64,000 nucleotides of DNA, from NCBI RefSeq assembly GCF_014650035.1, contig NZ_BMUE01000002.1:62001-126000 (forward strand), in the 5' to 3' direction. Below the pieces are notes generated by a model. That model did no database searches, was not told the origin of the DNA, and worked only from the letters and a program-made list of their open reading frames with translations. Both the position numbers and the translations under genes were made by a program. Positions 8,852-16,712 of this stretch are shown one piece after another. The stretch is from Streptomyces lucensis JCM 4490. GTDB taxonomy: Bacteria > Actinomycetota > Actinomycetes > Streptomycetales > Streptomycetaceae. The stretch's first letter is position 1. Every line of letters begins with the position of its first letter.

Positions 8852-9445
8852 ATGGCGCTGCGTACGGCCCCGGCCCCCTACGAGTCGCGGTTCGACAGCG
8901 GGCGGATCTGCCTCGATCTGCTGGCGACCACGCACCCGGGCGAACGGCTGCACGCCGTCGGGCCGTTGCGGGCCTGGATCGCCGGGGCGGGACTGGTACC
9001 GCCCGGCACTCCGCTGGGGCACGCCGACGCCTCGTGGCTGACGGGGTTCTGGGAACTGCGGGGACATGTGGGGCAGTTGGTGCGCCTGGGGCACACGGTC
9101 CTGACGGAGCCGTACGATTCAGCGCTCGGACGGCTCAACGAGGCCGCCCGCGTCCCGACCCCCGTGCCGCGCGCGGTGCGCGGTGCGGACGGGGCGCTGG
9201 TGCGGGAGTTGGCCGGGCCGCCGGAGTGCGCCGCGCTGCTCGCCGTCCTCGCCCGGGACGCGGTCGAGCTGCTCACCGACCCCGTGGCGCGGGCCGCCCT
9301 GCGGGAGTGCGAGGGGGACAACTGCCCGCTGCTGTACCTGGACACCTCCCGCGGCCGGCGCCGGCGCTGGTGCTCCAGCGAGGTCTGCGGCAACCGGGAA
9401 AGGGTGGCCCGGCACCGGAGGCGGGCGGCCCTCACGCGGGCCTGA
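8852..9445 (+). CDS. CGNR zinc-finger, ABATE-domain protein (putative stress regulator)
   Basis: A 197-residue protein with an ABATE-like N-terminal domain (SGRICLDLLATTHPGERL, about residues 12-140) and a C-terminal CGNR zinc finger: C-x4-C ... C-x4-C in ECEGDNCPLLYLD and RRWCSSEVCGNRERVARHR. The family contains putative transcriptional regulators of unknown targets. ATG 8852 was preferred; GTG 8813 is in frame but its ribosome-binding sequence would touch the start codon. The final basic helix is typical of the family. Confidence 0.85.
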   Translation: MALRTAPAPYESRFDSGRICLDLLATTHPGERLHAVGPLRAWIAGAGLVPPGTPLGHADASWLTGFWELRGHVGQLVRLGHTVLTEPYDSALGRLNEAARVPTPVPRAVRGADGALVRELAGPPECAALLAVLARDAVELLTDPVARAALRECEGDNCPLLYLDTSRGRRRRWCSSEVCGNRERVARHRRRAALTRA

Positions 9446-9721
9446 GTCGCCCGGTATGCGCCCTGTGCGGCATAGCGGCCGAAGTGTGCCCGGAGTGATT
9501 TCCGCTACATCCAGTTTGGTGGTGCGGCGTCACGGGCAACCCGGCGCGCGGTGTCGATGTGTCGGAAATGTAAACACAGCGCGGTGGGAATGTGCGCGCA
9601 TGTCCCGCTCGTCACGTCGACCTCGAGAAAAGTGCCACCTCCCTTTGAACATCACGAGGCCCTCTTCCGTACGGGTGGGCGAGCGACCGACTGGGGGAAC
9701 CCCCGGACACCGGAGGTGGGC
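9446..9721. promoter_or_regulatory. Regulatory region upstream of the ECF sigma operon
   Basis: No gene is apparent here. The region is less GC-rich than its surroundings around 9560-9660. A strong ribosome-binding site GGAGG at 9712-9716 lies five bases from GTG 9722 and fixes the sigma-factor start. ECF operons are usually autoregulated, so a cognate promoter probably lies here, but I could not assign its -35/-10 with confidence. Confidence 0.45.
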
Positions 9722-10300
9722 GTGCGCAAGGATGCGGCCGTGGCCAATGAACGTGGAACGAGGGCCCGACATCGCATGTCCTCGCAGCCCTCGGAACCTG
9801 ACGAGGAGCTGATGCGTGCCCTGTACCGGGAGCACGCCGGACCTCTGCTCGCGTATGTCCTCAGGCTGGTCGCCGGAGACCGGCAGCGCGCCGAGGACGT
9901 CGTGCAGGAAACGCTCATCCGTGCCTGGAAGAACGCCGGTCAGCTCAATCGTGCGACCGGATCGGTACGCCCCTGGCTGGTGACGGTCGCGCGCCGCATC
10001 GTCATCGACGGCCACCGCAGCCGGCAGGCCCGGCCGCAAGAGGTCGATCCGTCGCCGCTGGAGGTCATCCCCGCGGAGGACGAGATCGACAAAGCGCTGT
10101 GGCTGATGACGCTGTCGGACGCGCTCGACGACCTGACCCCGGCACACCGGGAGGTTCTGGTCGAGACGTACTTCAAGGGGCGTACGGTCAATGAGGCGGC
10201 CGAGACGCTGGGCATCCCCAGTGGCACGGTCCGCTCCCGGGTGTTCTACGCCCTGCGGTCGATGAAGCTGGCACTGGAGGAGCGGGGGGTGACGGCGTGA
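9722..10300 (+). CDS. sigU: ECF-family RNA polymerase sigma factor, SigU-like
   Basis: A 192-residue ECF sigma factor. Region 2 is visible as RALYREHAGPLLAYVLRLVAGDRQRAEDVVQETLIRAWK with the WLVTVARRIVIDGHR segment, and region 4 as LSDALDDLTPAHREVLVETYFKGRT...GIPSGTVRSRVFYALRSMK. GTG 9722 has an ideal GGAGG. The stop overlaps the start of the anti-sigma gene, so the two are translationally coupled. From memory the syntenic S. coelicolor pair is sigU/rsuA, whose sigma factor affects secreted proteins and aerial growth. Family assignment is firm; the SigU name rests on recalled synteny. Confidence 0.88.
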   Translation: MRKDAAVANERGTRARHRMSSQPSEPDEELMRALYREHAGPLLAYVLRLVAGDRQRAEDVVQETLIRAWKNAGQLNRATGSVRPWLVTVARRIVIDGHRSRQARPQEVDPSPLEVIPAEDEIDKALWLMTLSDALDDLTPAHREVLVETYFKGRTVNEAAETLGIPSGTVRSRVFYALRSMKLALEERGVTA

Positions 10301-11127
10301 TGAGCGGGTACGGGGGTATGCAAGGGTTCGGCACGGGTGGTCCGGGTATGTCTGGACCCATGAGCCCCAGCCAGGGATCCGCGGTGCCGAGCGAGCACGA
10401 GACCGTGGGCGCCTACGCCCTCGGGATTCTCGACGACGCCGAGGCAACCGCTTTCGAGGCGCATCTCGCCGGATGCGAGTGGTGCGCCCAGCAGCTGGAC
10501 GAGCTGGCCGGAATGGAGCCGATGCTCGCCGCGCTCGCGGACCTGCCGGGCTCCGGCAGCACACCCGCGATCGGCGAGTCGCTGTCGGCGAGGCCCAGCC
10601 CGCGGGTGGTGGAGAAGCTGGTCGACGAGGTCGCCGACCACCACGCGAAGAAGCGCCGGCGCAGCTTCTACATGATCGCCGCGGCCGCCGCGCTGATCAT
10701 CGCCGGGCCGCTGGCCGCCGTGGCGGTCAACGGCGGCTCGGACGACGGAGGGAAGGTCACCGCCTCGCCGGCCCAGTCCGCTTTCGAGACGATGTCCGAC
10801 AAGGCGTCGGGCACGGACCCGTCGTCCCACGTCAGCGCCACCGTCGGCATGGAGCGCAAGAACTGGGGCACCCAGGCCGTCCTGGAGCTGAAGAACGTCA
10901 AGGGACCGCTCAAGTGCTCCCTGGTTCTCGTCGCCAAGAACGGCCAGCGCGTGACGATGTCGTCCTGGTCGGTCCCGGACTGGGGCTACGGCCTCCCGGA
11001 CGGCAAGACCGAGGAGTCGAAGAAACCGCTGTACATCGGCGGAGCGGCGGCCTTCCAGCCGAACGAGATCGACCACTTCGAAGTGGTGACGTTCGAGGGC
11101 AAGAAGCTGGTGCAGGTCGACGCGTAG
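10297..11127 (+). CDS. Membrane-bound zinc-binding anti-sigma factor, RsuA-like
   Basis: A 276-residue transmembrane anti-sigma factor. After a Gly/Met-rich leader come a conserved segment (VGAYALGILDDAEATAFEAHL) and the ZAS zinc motif H-x3-C-x2-C (AHLAGCEWCAQ). A single membrane span (about residues 126-146, FYMIAAAAALIIAGPLAAVAV) leads to an extracytoplasmic domain of about 120 residues that probably senses the envelope signal. GTG 10297 and ATG 10300 are adjacent alternatives, both overlapping the sigU stop. It should hold the preceding sigma factor at the membrane. Confidence 0.9.
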   Translation: MMSGYGGMQGFGTGGPGMSGPMSPSQGSAVPSEHETVGAYALGILDDAEATAFEAHLAGCEWCAQQLDELAGMEPMLAALADLPGSGSTPAIGESLSARPSPRVVEKLVDEVADHHAKKRRRSFYMIAAAAALIIAGPLAAVAVNGGSDDGGKVTASPAQSAFETMSDKASGTDPSSHVSATVGMERKNWGTQAVLELKNVKGPLKCSLVLVAKNGQRVTMSSWSVPDWGYGLPDGKTEESKKPLYIGGAAAFQPNEIDHFEVVTFEGKKLVQVDA

Positions 11128-11180
11128 CGCCTGCGGCGGGCTCGGCGGCTCGGCGGGGGCGGGTGCTCGGAGTCGTTGTT

Positions 11181-11420
11181 TTTCGGGTGCGGGTGGGCTG
11201 TGGCTGGTCGCGCAGTTCCCCGCGCCCCTTGGGGTTGGTGCCCTTGTGTTTCGGGTGCGGGGCGGTCGTGGCTGGTCGCGCGGTTTCCCGCGCCCCTTGG
11301 GCTTGGTGCCCTTGTTGTTTCGGGTGCGGGGCGGTCGTGTTGGCCGCGCGGTTCCCCGCGCCCCTTGTGCGGGTCGGTTGGGCTGGTCGCGCGGTTTCCC
11401 GTGGCCCTTGGTGCCGCGCC
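11181..11420. repeat. Cluster of four streptomycete intergenic repeat units (GGTCGCGCAGTTCCCCGCG core)
   Basis: This 366-base gap between the anti-sigma and helicase genes holds three tandem units of about 68-69 bases starting at 11181, 11249 and 11318. A fourth degenerate core lies near 11382-11412. Each contains the palindromic core TCGCGC(A/G)GTT(C/T)CCCGCG followed by CCCCTTG. The same core recurs once at 16274-16298. It is a family of small GC-rich repeats that I recognise as common between Streptomyces genes. No protein is expected from it. Confidence 0.85.
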
Positions 11421-11493
11421 GTTTCTCCCGTAGCCTCCGTGGCCCCCTTTCGCGTACGGTTGACGGCTGCCCAGCACGTCAGAAGGGGGCCCG

Positions 11494-13857
11494 GTGGCCG
11501 CTCAGGTTCAGCAGTCCGCGGTCGGCTCGGTACACGACGGACACGACTCCGTCCGTGAACGGGAGATCAGCGTCGAACAGGAACACCTGGACCGGGTGTA
11601 CCGGCGGCTGGAGGAGAAGATCCACGAGGCCGAGTTCCTGATGCACGACGCGGCCAAGCGCGGCCAGGTCGGCACCCCGGGCGCGCTGGCCGAGCGGGAC
11701 GCGCAGGTCTTCCGGGCCGGCATCCATCTGAACCGGCTCAACAACGAGTTCGAGGACTTCCTCTTCGGCCGCATCGACCTGCTGCCCGGCAAGGACGGCA
11801 AGAAGGGCCCCGACGGCGCGTACACCGCGGTGGAACCGGCCGAGGGCGCCGTGCGCGGCGACAACACCGCCGACATCGCCGAGACCCTGCACATCGGCCG
11901 CATCGGCGTCCTCGACGCGGACTACGCCCCGCTGGTCATCGACTGGCGGGCGCCGGCCGCCGCGCCCTTCTACCGGGCCACGCCCGTCGAACCGGGACGG
12001 GTCGTGCGGCGCCGCGTCATCCGCTCCAAGGGGCGCCGGGTCCTCGGCGTCGAGGACGACCTGATGCGGCCCGAGCTGACCGCCTTCCTCGACGGCCACG
12101 CGCTGCCCGTCATCGGCGACGGCGCCCTCATGGCCGCCCTCGGCCAGGCCCGCGGCCACACCATGCGGGACATCGTCTCCTCCATCCAGGCCGAGCAGGA
12201 CATGGTCATCCGCGCCCCCGCCGCCTCCGTCACCTACGTGGAGGGCGGCCCGGGCACCGGCAAGACCGCGGTCGCCCTGCACCGCGCGGCCTACCTGCTC
12301 TACCAGGACCGCAGACGCTACGCCGGCGGCATCCTGATCGTCTCCCCGACCCCGCTGCTCGTCGCCTACACCGAGGGCGTGCTGCCCTCGCTCGGCGAGG
12401 AGGGCCAGGTCGCGATCCGTGCGATCGGCTCCCTCGTCGACGGCGCCGAGGCCACCCTGTACGACTCCCCGTCCGTGGCCCGGGCCAAGGGCTCGTACCG
12501 GATGCTGAAGGTGCTGCGCAAGGCCGCCCGGGGCGCCCTGGAGCTGGGGGCGTCCGCTCCGGCGGAGCAGCTCGCCCTGGACGAGGACGCCGAGCCGCAG
12601 CGCCTCGACGGCCCGCCCGGCCGGCTCCGCGTGGTCGCCTTCGGGCGCCGCCTCGAACTGGAGGCCCCGGAGCTGGAACGTATCCGCCGTACCGCCCTCG
12701 GCGGCACCGCGCCGGTCAACCTGCTGCGCCCGCGTGCCCGCAGGCTGCTCCTGGACGCGCTGTGGGCCAAGTCCGGCGCCGGCACCCGGCACACCGACCC
12801 GGAGCTGGCCGCCGAGCTGCGCTCCTCCTTCGACGAGGACGTCACGACGGAGGACGCCTTCATCGCCTTCCTCGACGCCTGGTGGCCCGAGCTGACCCCG
12901 GGGGCGGTGCTCGCCGCCATGGCCGACGAGAAGCGGCTCGGCCGCTGGGCGCGCCGGATCCTCAACCCCGGCGAGGTCCGCAGGGTCGCCCGCTCCCTGA
13001 AGCGGGACGGCCACTCCGTGCACGACATCGCCATGCTGGACGAGCTCCAGGCGATCCTCGGCGCCCCGGCCCGCCCGCGCAGGAAGCGCGAGCTGGACCC
13101 GCTGGACCAGCTCACCGGCCTGGAGGAGCTGATGCCGGTGCGCGAGGAGTCGCAGCGCGAGCGGGCCGAGCGGCTCGCGCAGGAGCGCGTCGAGTACGCG
13201 CACGTCATCGTGGACGAGGCGCAGGACCTCACGCCGATGCAGTGGCGCATGGTCGGCCGCCGTGGCCGGCACGCGACCTGGACGGTCGTCGGCGACCCCG
13301 CCCAGTCGTCCTGGTCCGACCCGGACGAGGCGGCCGAGGCCCGCGACGAGGCCCTCGGCACGCGCCCCCGCCGCCGTTTCCAGCTCACCGTGAACTATCG
13401 CAACCCGGCCGAGATCGCCGAGCTGGCCGCGAAGGTCCTCGCGCTCGCCATGCCCGGCTCCGAGGCGCCCTCGGCCGTCCGGTCCACCGGCGTCCAGCCG
13501 CGCTTCGTCGTCGTGGCGGACTCGCCCGGGCGGACCGTGCGGGCCGAGGCCGAGCGGCTGCTCGGGCTGGTGGACGGCACCGTCGGCGTGGTCGTCGCGA
13601 TGAACCGGCGCGAGGAGGCCCGCCGCTGGCTGGCCGGGCTCGGCGACCGGGTCGTGGCGCTCGGCAGCCTGGAGGCCAAGGGCCTGGAGTACGACGCCAC
13701 GGTGGTCGTCTCCCCGGCGGAGATCGCCGACGAGTCCCCGGCGGGCCTGCGGGTGCTGTACGTGGCGCTGACCCGGGCCACCCAGCAGCTGACGGTGGTC
13801 TCCGGCGACCGCGACGAACCGGACGCGGCGGGGGTCCCGGACCTGCTCAGGGACTGA
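11494..13857 (+). CDS. HelD/HelR-like superfamily 1 (UvrD-related) RNAP-associated helicase-like ATPase
   Basis: A 787-residue protein. The N-terminal about 75 residues are predicted coiled coil (REREISVEQEHLDRVYRRLEEKIHEAE...), the arm that HelD proteins insert into the RNA polymerase secondary channel. Walker A is GGPGTGKT (251-258). Motif II is DEAQD (574-578), followed by the UvrD-type motif near VGDPAQSSW and the C-terminal EAKGLEYDATVVV...LYVALTRA. HelD proteins release stalled RNAP from DNA. HelR members protect RNAP from rifamycins, but I saw no rifamycin-associated promoter element upstream. GTG 11494 is preceded by AAGGGGG. Confidence 0.87.
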   Translation: MAAQVQQSAVGSVHDGHDSVREREISVEQEHLDRVYRRLEEKIHEAEFLMHDAAKRGQVGTPGALAERDAQVFRAGIHLNRLNNEFEDFLFGRIDLLPGKDGKKGPDGAYTAVEPAEGAVRGDNTADIAETLHIGRIGVLDADYAPLVIDWRAPAAAPFYRATPVEPGRVVRRRVIRSKGRRVLGVEDDLMRPELTAFLDGHALPVIGDGALMAALGQARGHTMRDIVSSIQAEQDMVIRAPAASVTYVEGGPGTGKTAVALHRAAYLLYQDRRRYAGGILIVSPTPLLVAYTEGVLPSLGEEGQVAIRAIGSLVDGAEATLYDSPSVARAKGSYRMLKVLRKAARGALELGASAPAEQLALDEDAEPQRLDGPPGRLRVVAFGRRLELEAPELERIRRTALGGTAPVNLLRPRARRLLLDALWAKSGAGTRHTDPELAAELRSSFDEDVTTEDAFIAFLDAWWPELTPGAVLAAMADEKRLGRWARRILNPGEVRRVARSLKRDGHSVHDIAMLDELQAILGAPARPRRKRELDPLDQLTGLEELMPVREESQRERAERLAQERVEYAHVIVDEAQDLTPMQWRMVGRRGRHATWTVVGDPAQSSWSDPDEAAEARDEALGTRPRRRFQLTVNYRNPAEIAELAAKVLALAMPGSEAPSAVRSTGVQPRFVVVADSPGRTVRAEAERLLGLVDGTVGVVVAMNRREEARRWLAGLGDRVVALGSLEAKGLEYDATVVVSPAEIADESPAGLRVLYVALTRATQQLTVVSGDRDEPDAAGVPDLLRD

Positions 13858-14225
13858 TTCGCGGGCGACCGGACGCAGTGGGAAGGGCTTTCGGCATCCG
13901 TTTGTTAGCCTGGTACGTGGCACCGGCTCGATCCAAGCCCCCGGGCCCAACCTTCGTCCCTCAGAGGGACCACTTGCCGCGAGGCGAGCATGGCGGGTCG
14001 GTGTCATGAACGTGTGAGAGGCCCACGTCACCACGTGACGTGGGCCTCTTCCTTTGCCCGATCACTTCTCGTATGGTGGAAGTCGCTTTCCGAAATCGTG
14101 GCACCTGCCGGGAGCTCCGCGTGAACAAAACGTCCGCAACCCGGGGCGGCTACCACGTACTGATCGGTAGGTGCGACGATCGGACGGCACTACCCGCGAC
14201 ACGGTGAAAGCAGAGGAAGTCGGCC
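13858..14225. other. Gene-free interval between helicase and malic enzyme; possible small RNA
   Basis: No protein gene is evident in these 368 bases. The first 150 bases run from a TTAGCCT -10-like sequence (13902-13908) to a strong hairpin at 14018-14048, so a short RNA of about 130 bases is possible. The rest (14049-14225) should contain the malic-enzyme promoter and leader. Confidence 0.4.
14018..14048 (+). terminator. 14-bp hairpin terminator
   Basis: A perfect 14-bp stem (14018-14031 with 14035-14048) closes a 3-base loop and is followed by TTCCTTTG. It lies 160 bases after the helicase stop, which is far for a simple terminator of that gene and suits the end of an independent short transcript. 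Confidence 0.8.
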
Positions 14226-15641
14226 ATGGCAACGGCGCCCAGCGTCTCCTACTCGATGACGATCCGGCTGGAGGTGCCCGCGAGCGGAACCGCAGTCTCG
14301 CAGCTCACCAACGCCGTGGAGTCCTCCGGAGGCTCGGTCACCGGCCTCGACGTCACCGCGTCCGGCCACGAGAAGCTCCGTATCGACGTCACCATCGCGG
14401 CCACCTCCACGGCCCACGCCGAGGAGATCGTCGAGAAGCTGCGCGGGATCGAGGGCGTCACCCTCGGCAAGGTCTCCGACCGCACCTTCCTCATGCACCT
14501 CGGCGGCAAGATCGAGATGGCGTCGAAGCACCCCATCCGCAACCGTGACGACCTCTCCATGGTCTACACGCCGGGCGTGGCCCGCGTCTGCATGGCCATC
14601 GCCGAGAACCCCGAGGACGCCCGCCGCCTCACCATCAAGCGCAACTCCGTTGCGGTCGTGACGGACGGCTCCGCCGTGCTCGGCCTCGGCAACATCGGCC
14701 CCAAGGCCGCGCTGCCCGTCATGGAGGGCAAGGCGGCCCTCTTCAAGCGCTTCGCCGGCATCGACGCCTGGCCGCTGTGCCTGGACACCCAGGACACCGA
14801 CGCCATCGTCGAGATCGTCAAGGCGATCGCCCCCGGCTTCGCCGGCATCAACCTGGAGGACATCTCCGCCCCCCGCTGCTTCGAGATCGAGGCCCGGCTG
14901 CGCGAGGCCCTCGACATCCCCGTCTTCCACGACGACCAGCACGGCACCGCCATCGTCGTCCTCGCCGCCCTGACCAACGCGCTTCGCGTCACGGGCAAGG
15001 CGATCGAGAACATCCGCGTCGTGATGTCCGGCGCCGGCGCGGCCGGCACGGCCATCCTCAAGCTGCTGCTCGCGGCGGGCGTGAAGACCGCCGTCGTCGC
15101 CGACATCCACGGTGTCGTCCACGCCGGCCGCGAGGACCTGGTGGACGCCCCGGCGGACTCCCCGCTGCGCTGGATCGCCGGCAACACCAACCACGAGAAC
15201 CTCACGGGCACCCTGAAGGAGGCCGTGCGCGGCGCCGACGTCTTCATCGGCGTCTCCGCCCCGAACGTCCTCGACGGCGACGACGTGGCCGCCATGGCCG
15301 ACGGCGCCGTCGTGTTCGCGCTCGCGAACCCCGACCCCGAGGTGGAGCCCGCGATCGCCCGCCAGACGGCGGCCGTTGTGGCCACCGGCCGCTCCGACTT
15401 CCCGAACCAGATCAACAACGTGCTGGTCTTCCCGGGTGTCTTCCGCGGCCTGCTGGACGCGCAGTCCCGTACCGTCAACACGGAGATGATGCTCGCCGCC
15501 GCGAAGGCCCTCGCCGACGTGGTGACCGAGGACGAGCTGAACCCCAACTACATCATCCCGAGCGTCTTCAACGACAAGGTCGCCGGCGCCGTCGCCGGCG
15601 CGGTCCGCGAGGCCGCGAAGGCGGCCGGGGCGACGGCCTGA
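14226..15641 (+). CDS. NAD-dependent malic enzyme with N-terminal ACT domain
   Basis: A 471-residue enzyme that oxidatively decarboxylates malate to pyruvate. Residues 1-80 form an ACT-like regulatory domain (MTIRLEVPASGTAVSQL...). Then comes the malic domain with YTPGVARVC (about 115-123), the SVAVVTDGSAVLGLGNIGP segment, DAWPLCLDTQD and the metal-binding EDISAPRCFEIE and VFHDDQHGTAI region. The NAD domain has GAGAAG. From memory the syntenic S. coelicolor enzyme (SCO2951) is the NAD-specific one, with a role in triacylglycerol precursor supply. Start ATG follows GGAAGTCGGCC. Confidence 0.93.
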   Translation: MATAPSVSYSMTIRLEVPASGTAVSQLTNAVESSGGSVTGLDVTASGHEKLRIDVTIAATSTAHAEEIVEKLRGIEGVTLGKVSDRTFLMHLGGKIEMASKHPIRNRDDLSMVYTPGVARVCMAIAENPEDARRLTIKRNSVAVVTDGSAVLGLGNIGPKAALPVMEGKAALFKRFAGIDAWPLCLDTQDTDAIVEIVKAIAPGFAGINLEDISAPRCFEIEARLREALDIPVFHDDQHGTAIVVLAALTNALRVTGKAIENIRVVMSGAGAAGTAILKLLLAAGVKTAVVADIHGVVHAGREDLVDAPADSPLRWIAGNTNHENLTGTLKEAVRGADVFIGVSAPNVLDGDDVAAMADGAVVFALANPDPEVEPAIARQTAAVVATGRSDFPNQINNVLVFPGVFRGLLDAQSRTVNTEMMLAAAKALADVVTEDELNPNYIIPSVFNDKVAGAVAGAVREAAKAAGATA

Positions 15642-15930
15642 CGGCTTCACGCCGTACGGTGCGGGGGCTGTGAGGATCACCACGGCGACCCCCGTACCGG
15701 CGCGTCGTGGAACCACCGGATGCCGGGCGCGCTCTAGGGTGACGGCCGAGCAGGCGCTTTTCGTGTGACTCCCCAGGGTGTTCTCACGACTCCTACGGGT
15801 GCCGGATTGGCTTTCCCGCCGCAGGTAGGGGCAGGATGCGGTCCTGGGCGCGAGCGCATCGGCATCGCAGTGCCGCGGCGGCCTGGCCGCGTGGCACACC
15901 CCAACGGCAAGAAAACACGGGAGTAACAAC

Positions 15931-16212
15931 ATGAACCGCAGTGAGCTGGTGGCCGCGCTGGCCGACCGTGCCGAGGTGACCCGCAAGGACGCCGACGCCG
16001 TGCTGGCCGCGTTCGCCGAGACCGTCGGCGAGATCGTCGCCAAGGGCGACGAGAAGGTCACCATCCCCGGCTTCCTGACCTTCGAGCGCACCCACCGTGC
16101 CGCTCGTACCGCGCGCAACCCGCAGACCGGCGAGCCGATCAACATCCCCGCCGGCTACAGCGTGAAGGTCACCGCGGGCAGCAAGCTCAAGGAAGCGGCC
16201 AAGGGCAAGTAA
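15931..16212 (+). CDS. hupA: HU-family DNA-binding protein HupA
   Basis: A 93-residue HU homodimer-type nucleoid protein: MNRSELVAALADRAEVTRKDADAV at the N-terminus and the DNA-binding beta-arm signature GFLTFERTHRAARTARNPQTG with the intercalating proline region. Its length matches vegetative HupA rather than the longer sporulation HupS with a lysine-rich tail. About 290 bases upstream are non-coding and should carry its promoter; GGGAG precedes the ATG by seven bases. It is monocistronic, ended by the hairpin at 16321-16368. Confidence 0.95.
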   Translation: MNRSELVAALADRAEVTRKDADAVLAAFAETVGEIVAKGDEKVTIPGFLTFERTHRAARTARNPQTGEPINIPAGYSVKVTAGSKLKEAAKGK

Positions 16213-16273
16213 GCGCTCCGCTTCGAGCGCCGGCCCACTGGAGCGCCGGGGCGGCTGCGGACCGGCATGCGAC

Positions 16274-16298
16274 CGGTCGCGCAGTTCCCCGCGCCCCT
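16274..16298. repeat. Single copy of the streptomycete intergenic repeat core
   Basis: The core GGTCGCGCAGTTCCCCGCG followed by CCCCT is repeated here from the 11181-11420 cluster. It sits between the hupA stop and its terminator. Confidence 0.8.
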
Positions 16299-16320
16299 GT
16301 CAGGGCGCCTCAGCAGAAGA

Positions 16321-16368
16321 CGCCGAAAAGGGCTGCACCCTCCATGAGAGGGGCAGCCCTTTTCGGCG
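16321..16368. terminator. Bidirectional terminator between hupA and murA
   Basis: A perfect 16-bp stem (16321-16336 with 16353-16368) includes an A4 and a T4 tract, so it can serve hupA on the plus strand and murA on the minus strand. It lies 10 bases from the outermost copy of the duplicated murA tail (stop at 16378-16380). Confidence 0.88.
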
Positions 16369-16380
16369 TTCGTACGTCTA

Positions 16381-16712
16381 GCCGAGTGCCTTGCCCGGCA
16401 GCTCGACCTTCGCTCCCAGCTCCATGAGCTTCTCCATGCTGTGCCTGCCCGGGGGATGACCCCCGGACCCCCAGCCGGGGCGGTGTCGTGCCGCCCGGAG
16501 CCGTGGGGCCCGGGTCAGCCCAGTGCCTTGCCCGGCAGCTCGACCTTCGCTCCCAGCTCCATGAGCTTCTCCATGCTGTGCCTGCCCGGGGGATGACCCC
16601 CGGACCCCCAGCCGGGGCGGTGTCGTGCCGGCCGGAGCCGTGGGGCCCGGGTCAGCCGAGTGCCTTGCCCGGCAGCTCGACCTTCGCTCCCAGCTCCATG
16701 AGCTTCTCCATG
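16381..16712 (-). repeat. Tandem 137-bp repeat duplicating the 3' end of murA
   Basis: Two full 137-base units (16381-16517 and 16518-16654), differing at two positions, are followed by a third 58-base partial copy (16655-16712) that is the true 3' end of murA. Each copy encodes the MurA C-terminus MEKLMELGAKVELPGKALG with a stop on the minus strand (TAG for the outermost copy, TGA for the others). The 79-base spacer in each unit is not murA sequence and contains nested GC-rich palindromes around CCGGGGG. The outermost copy adjoins the terminator, so it probably represents the original gene end. Confidence 0.93.

Noticed and set aside
11421-11493. Rifamycin-associated element before the HelD-like gene
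   Set aside because: No clear palindromic element of that kind is visible; only the tail of the intergenic repeat cluster and the ribosome-binding site are present, so I do not claim a rifamycin-resistance role.
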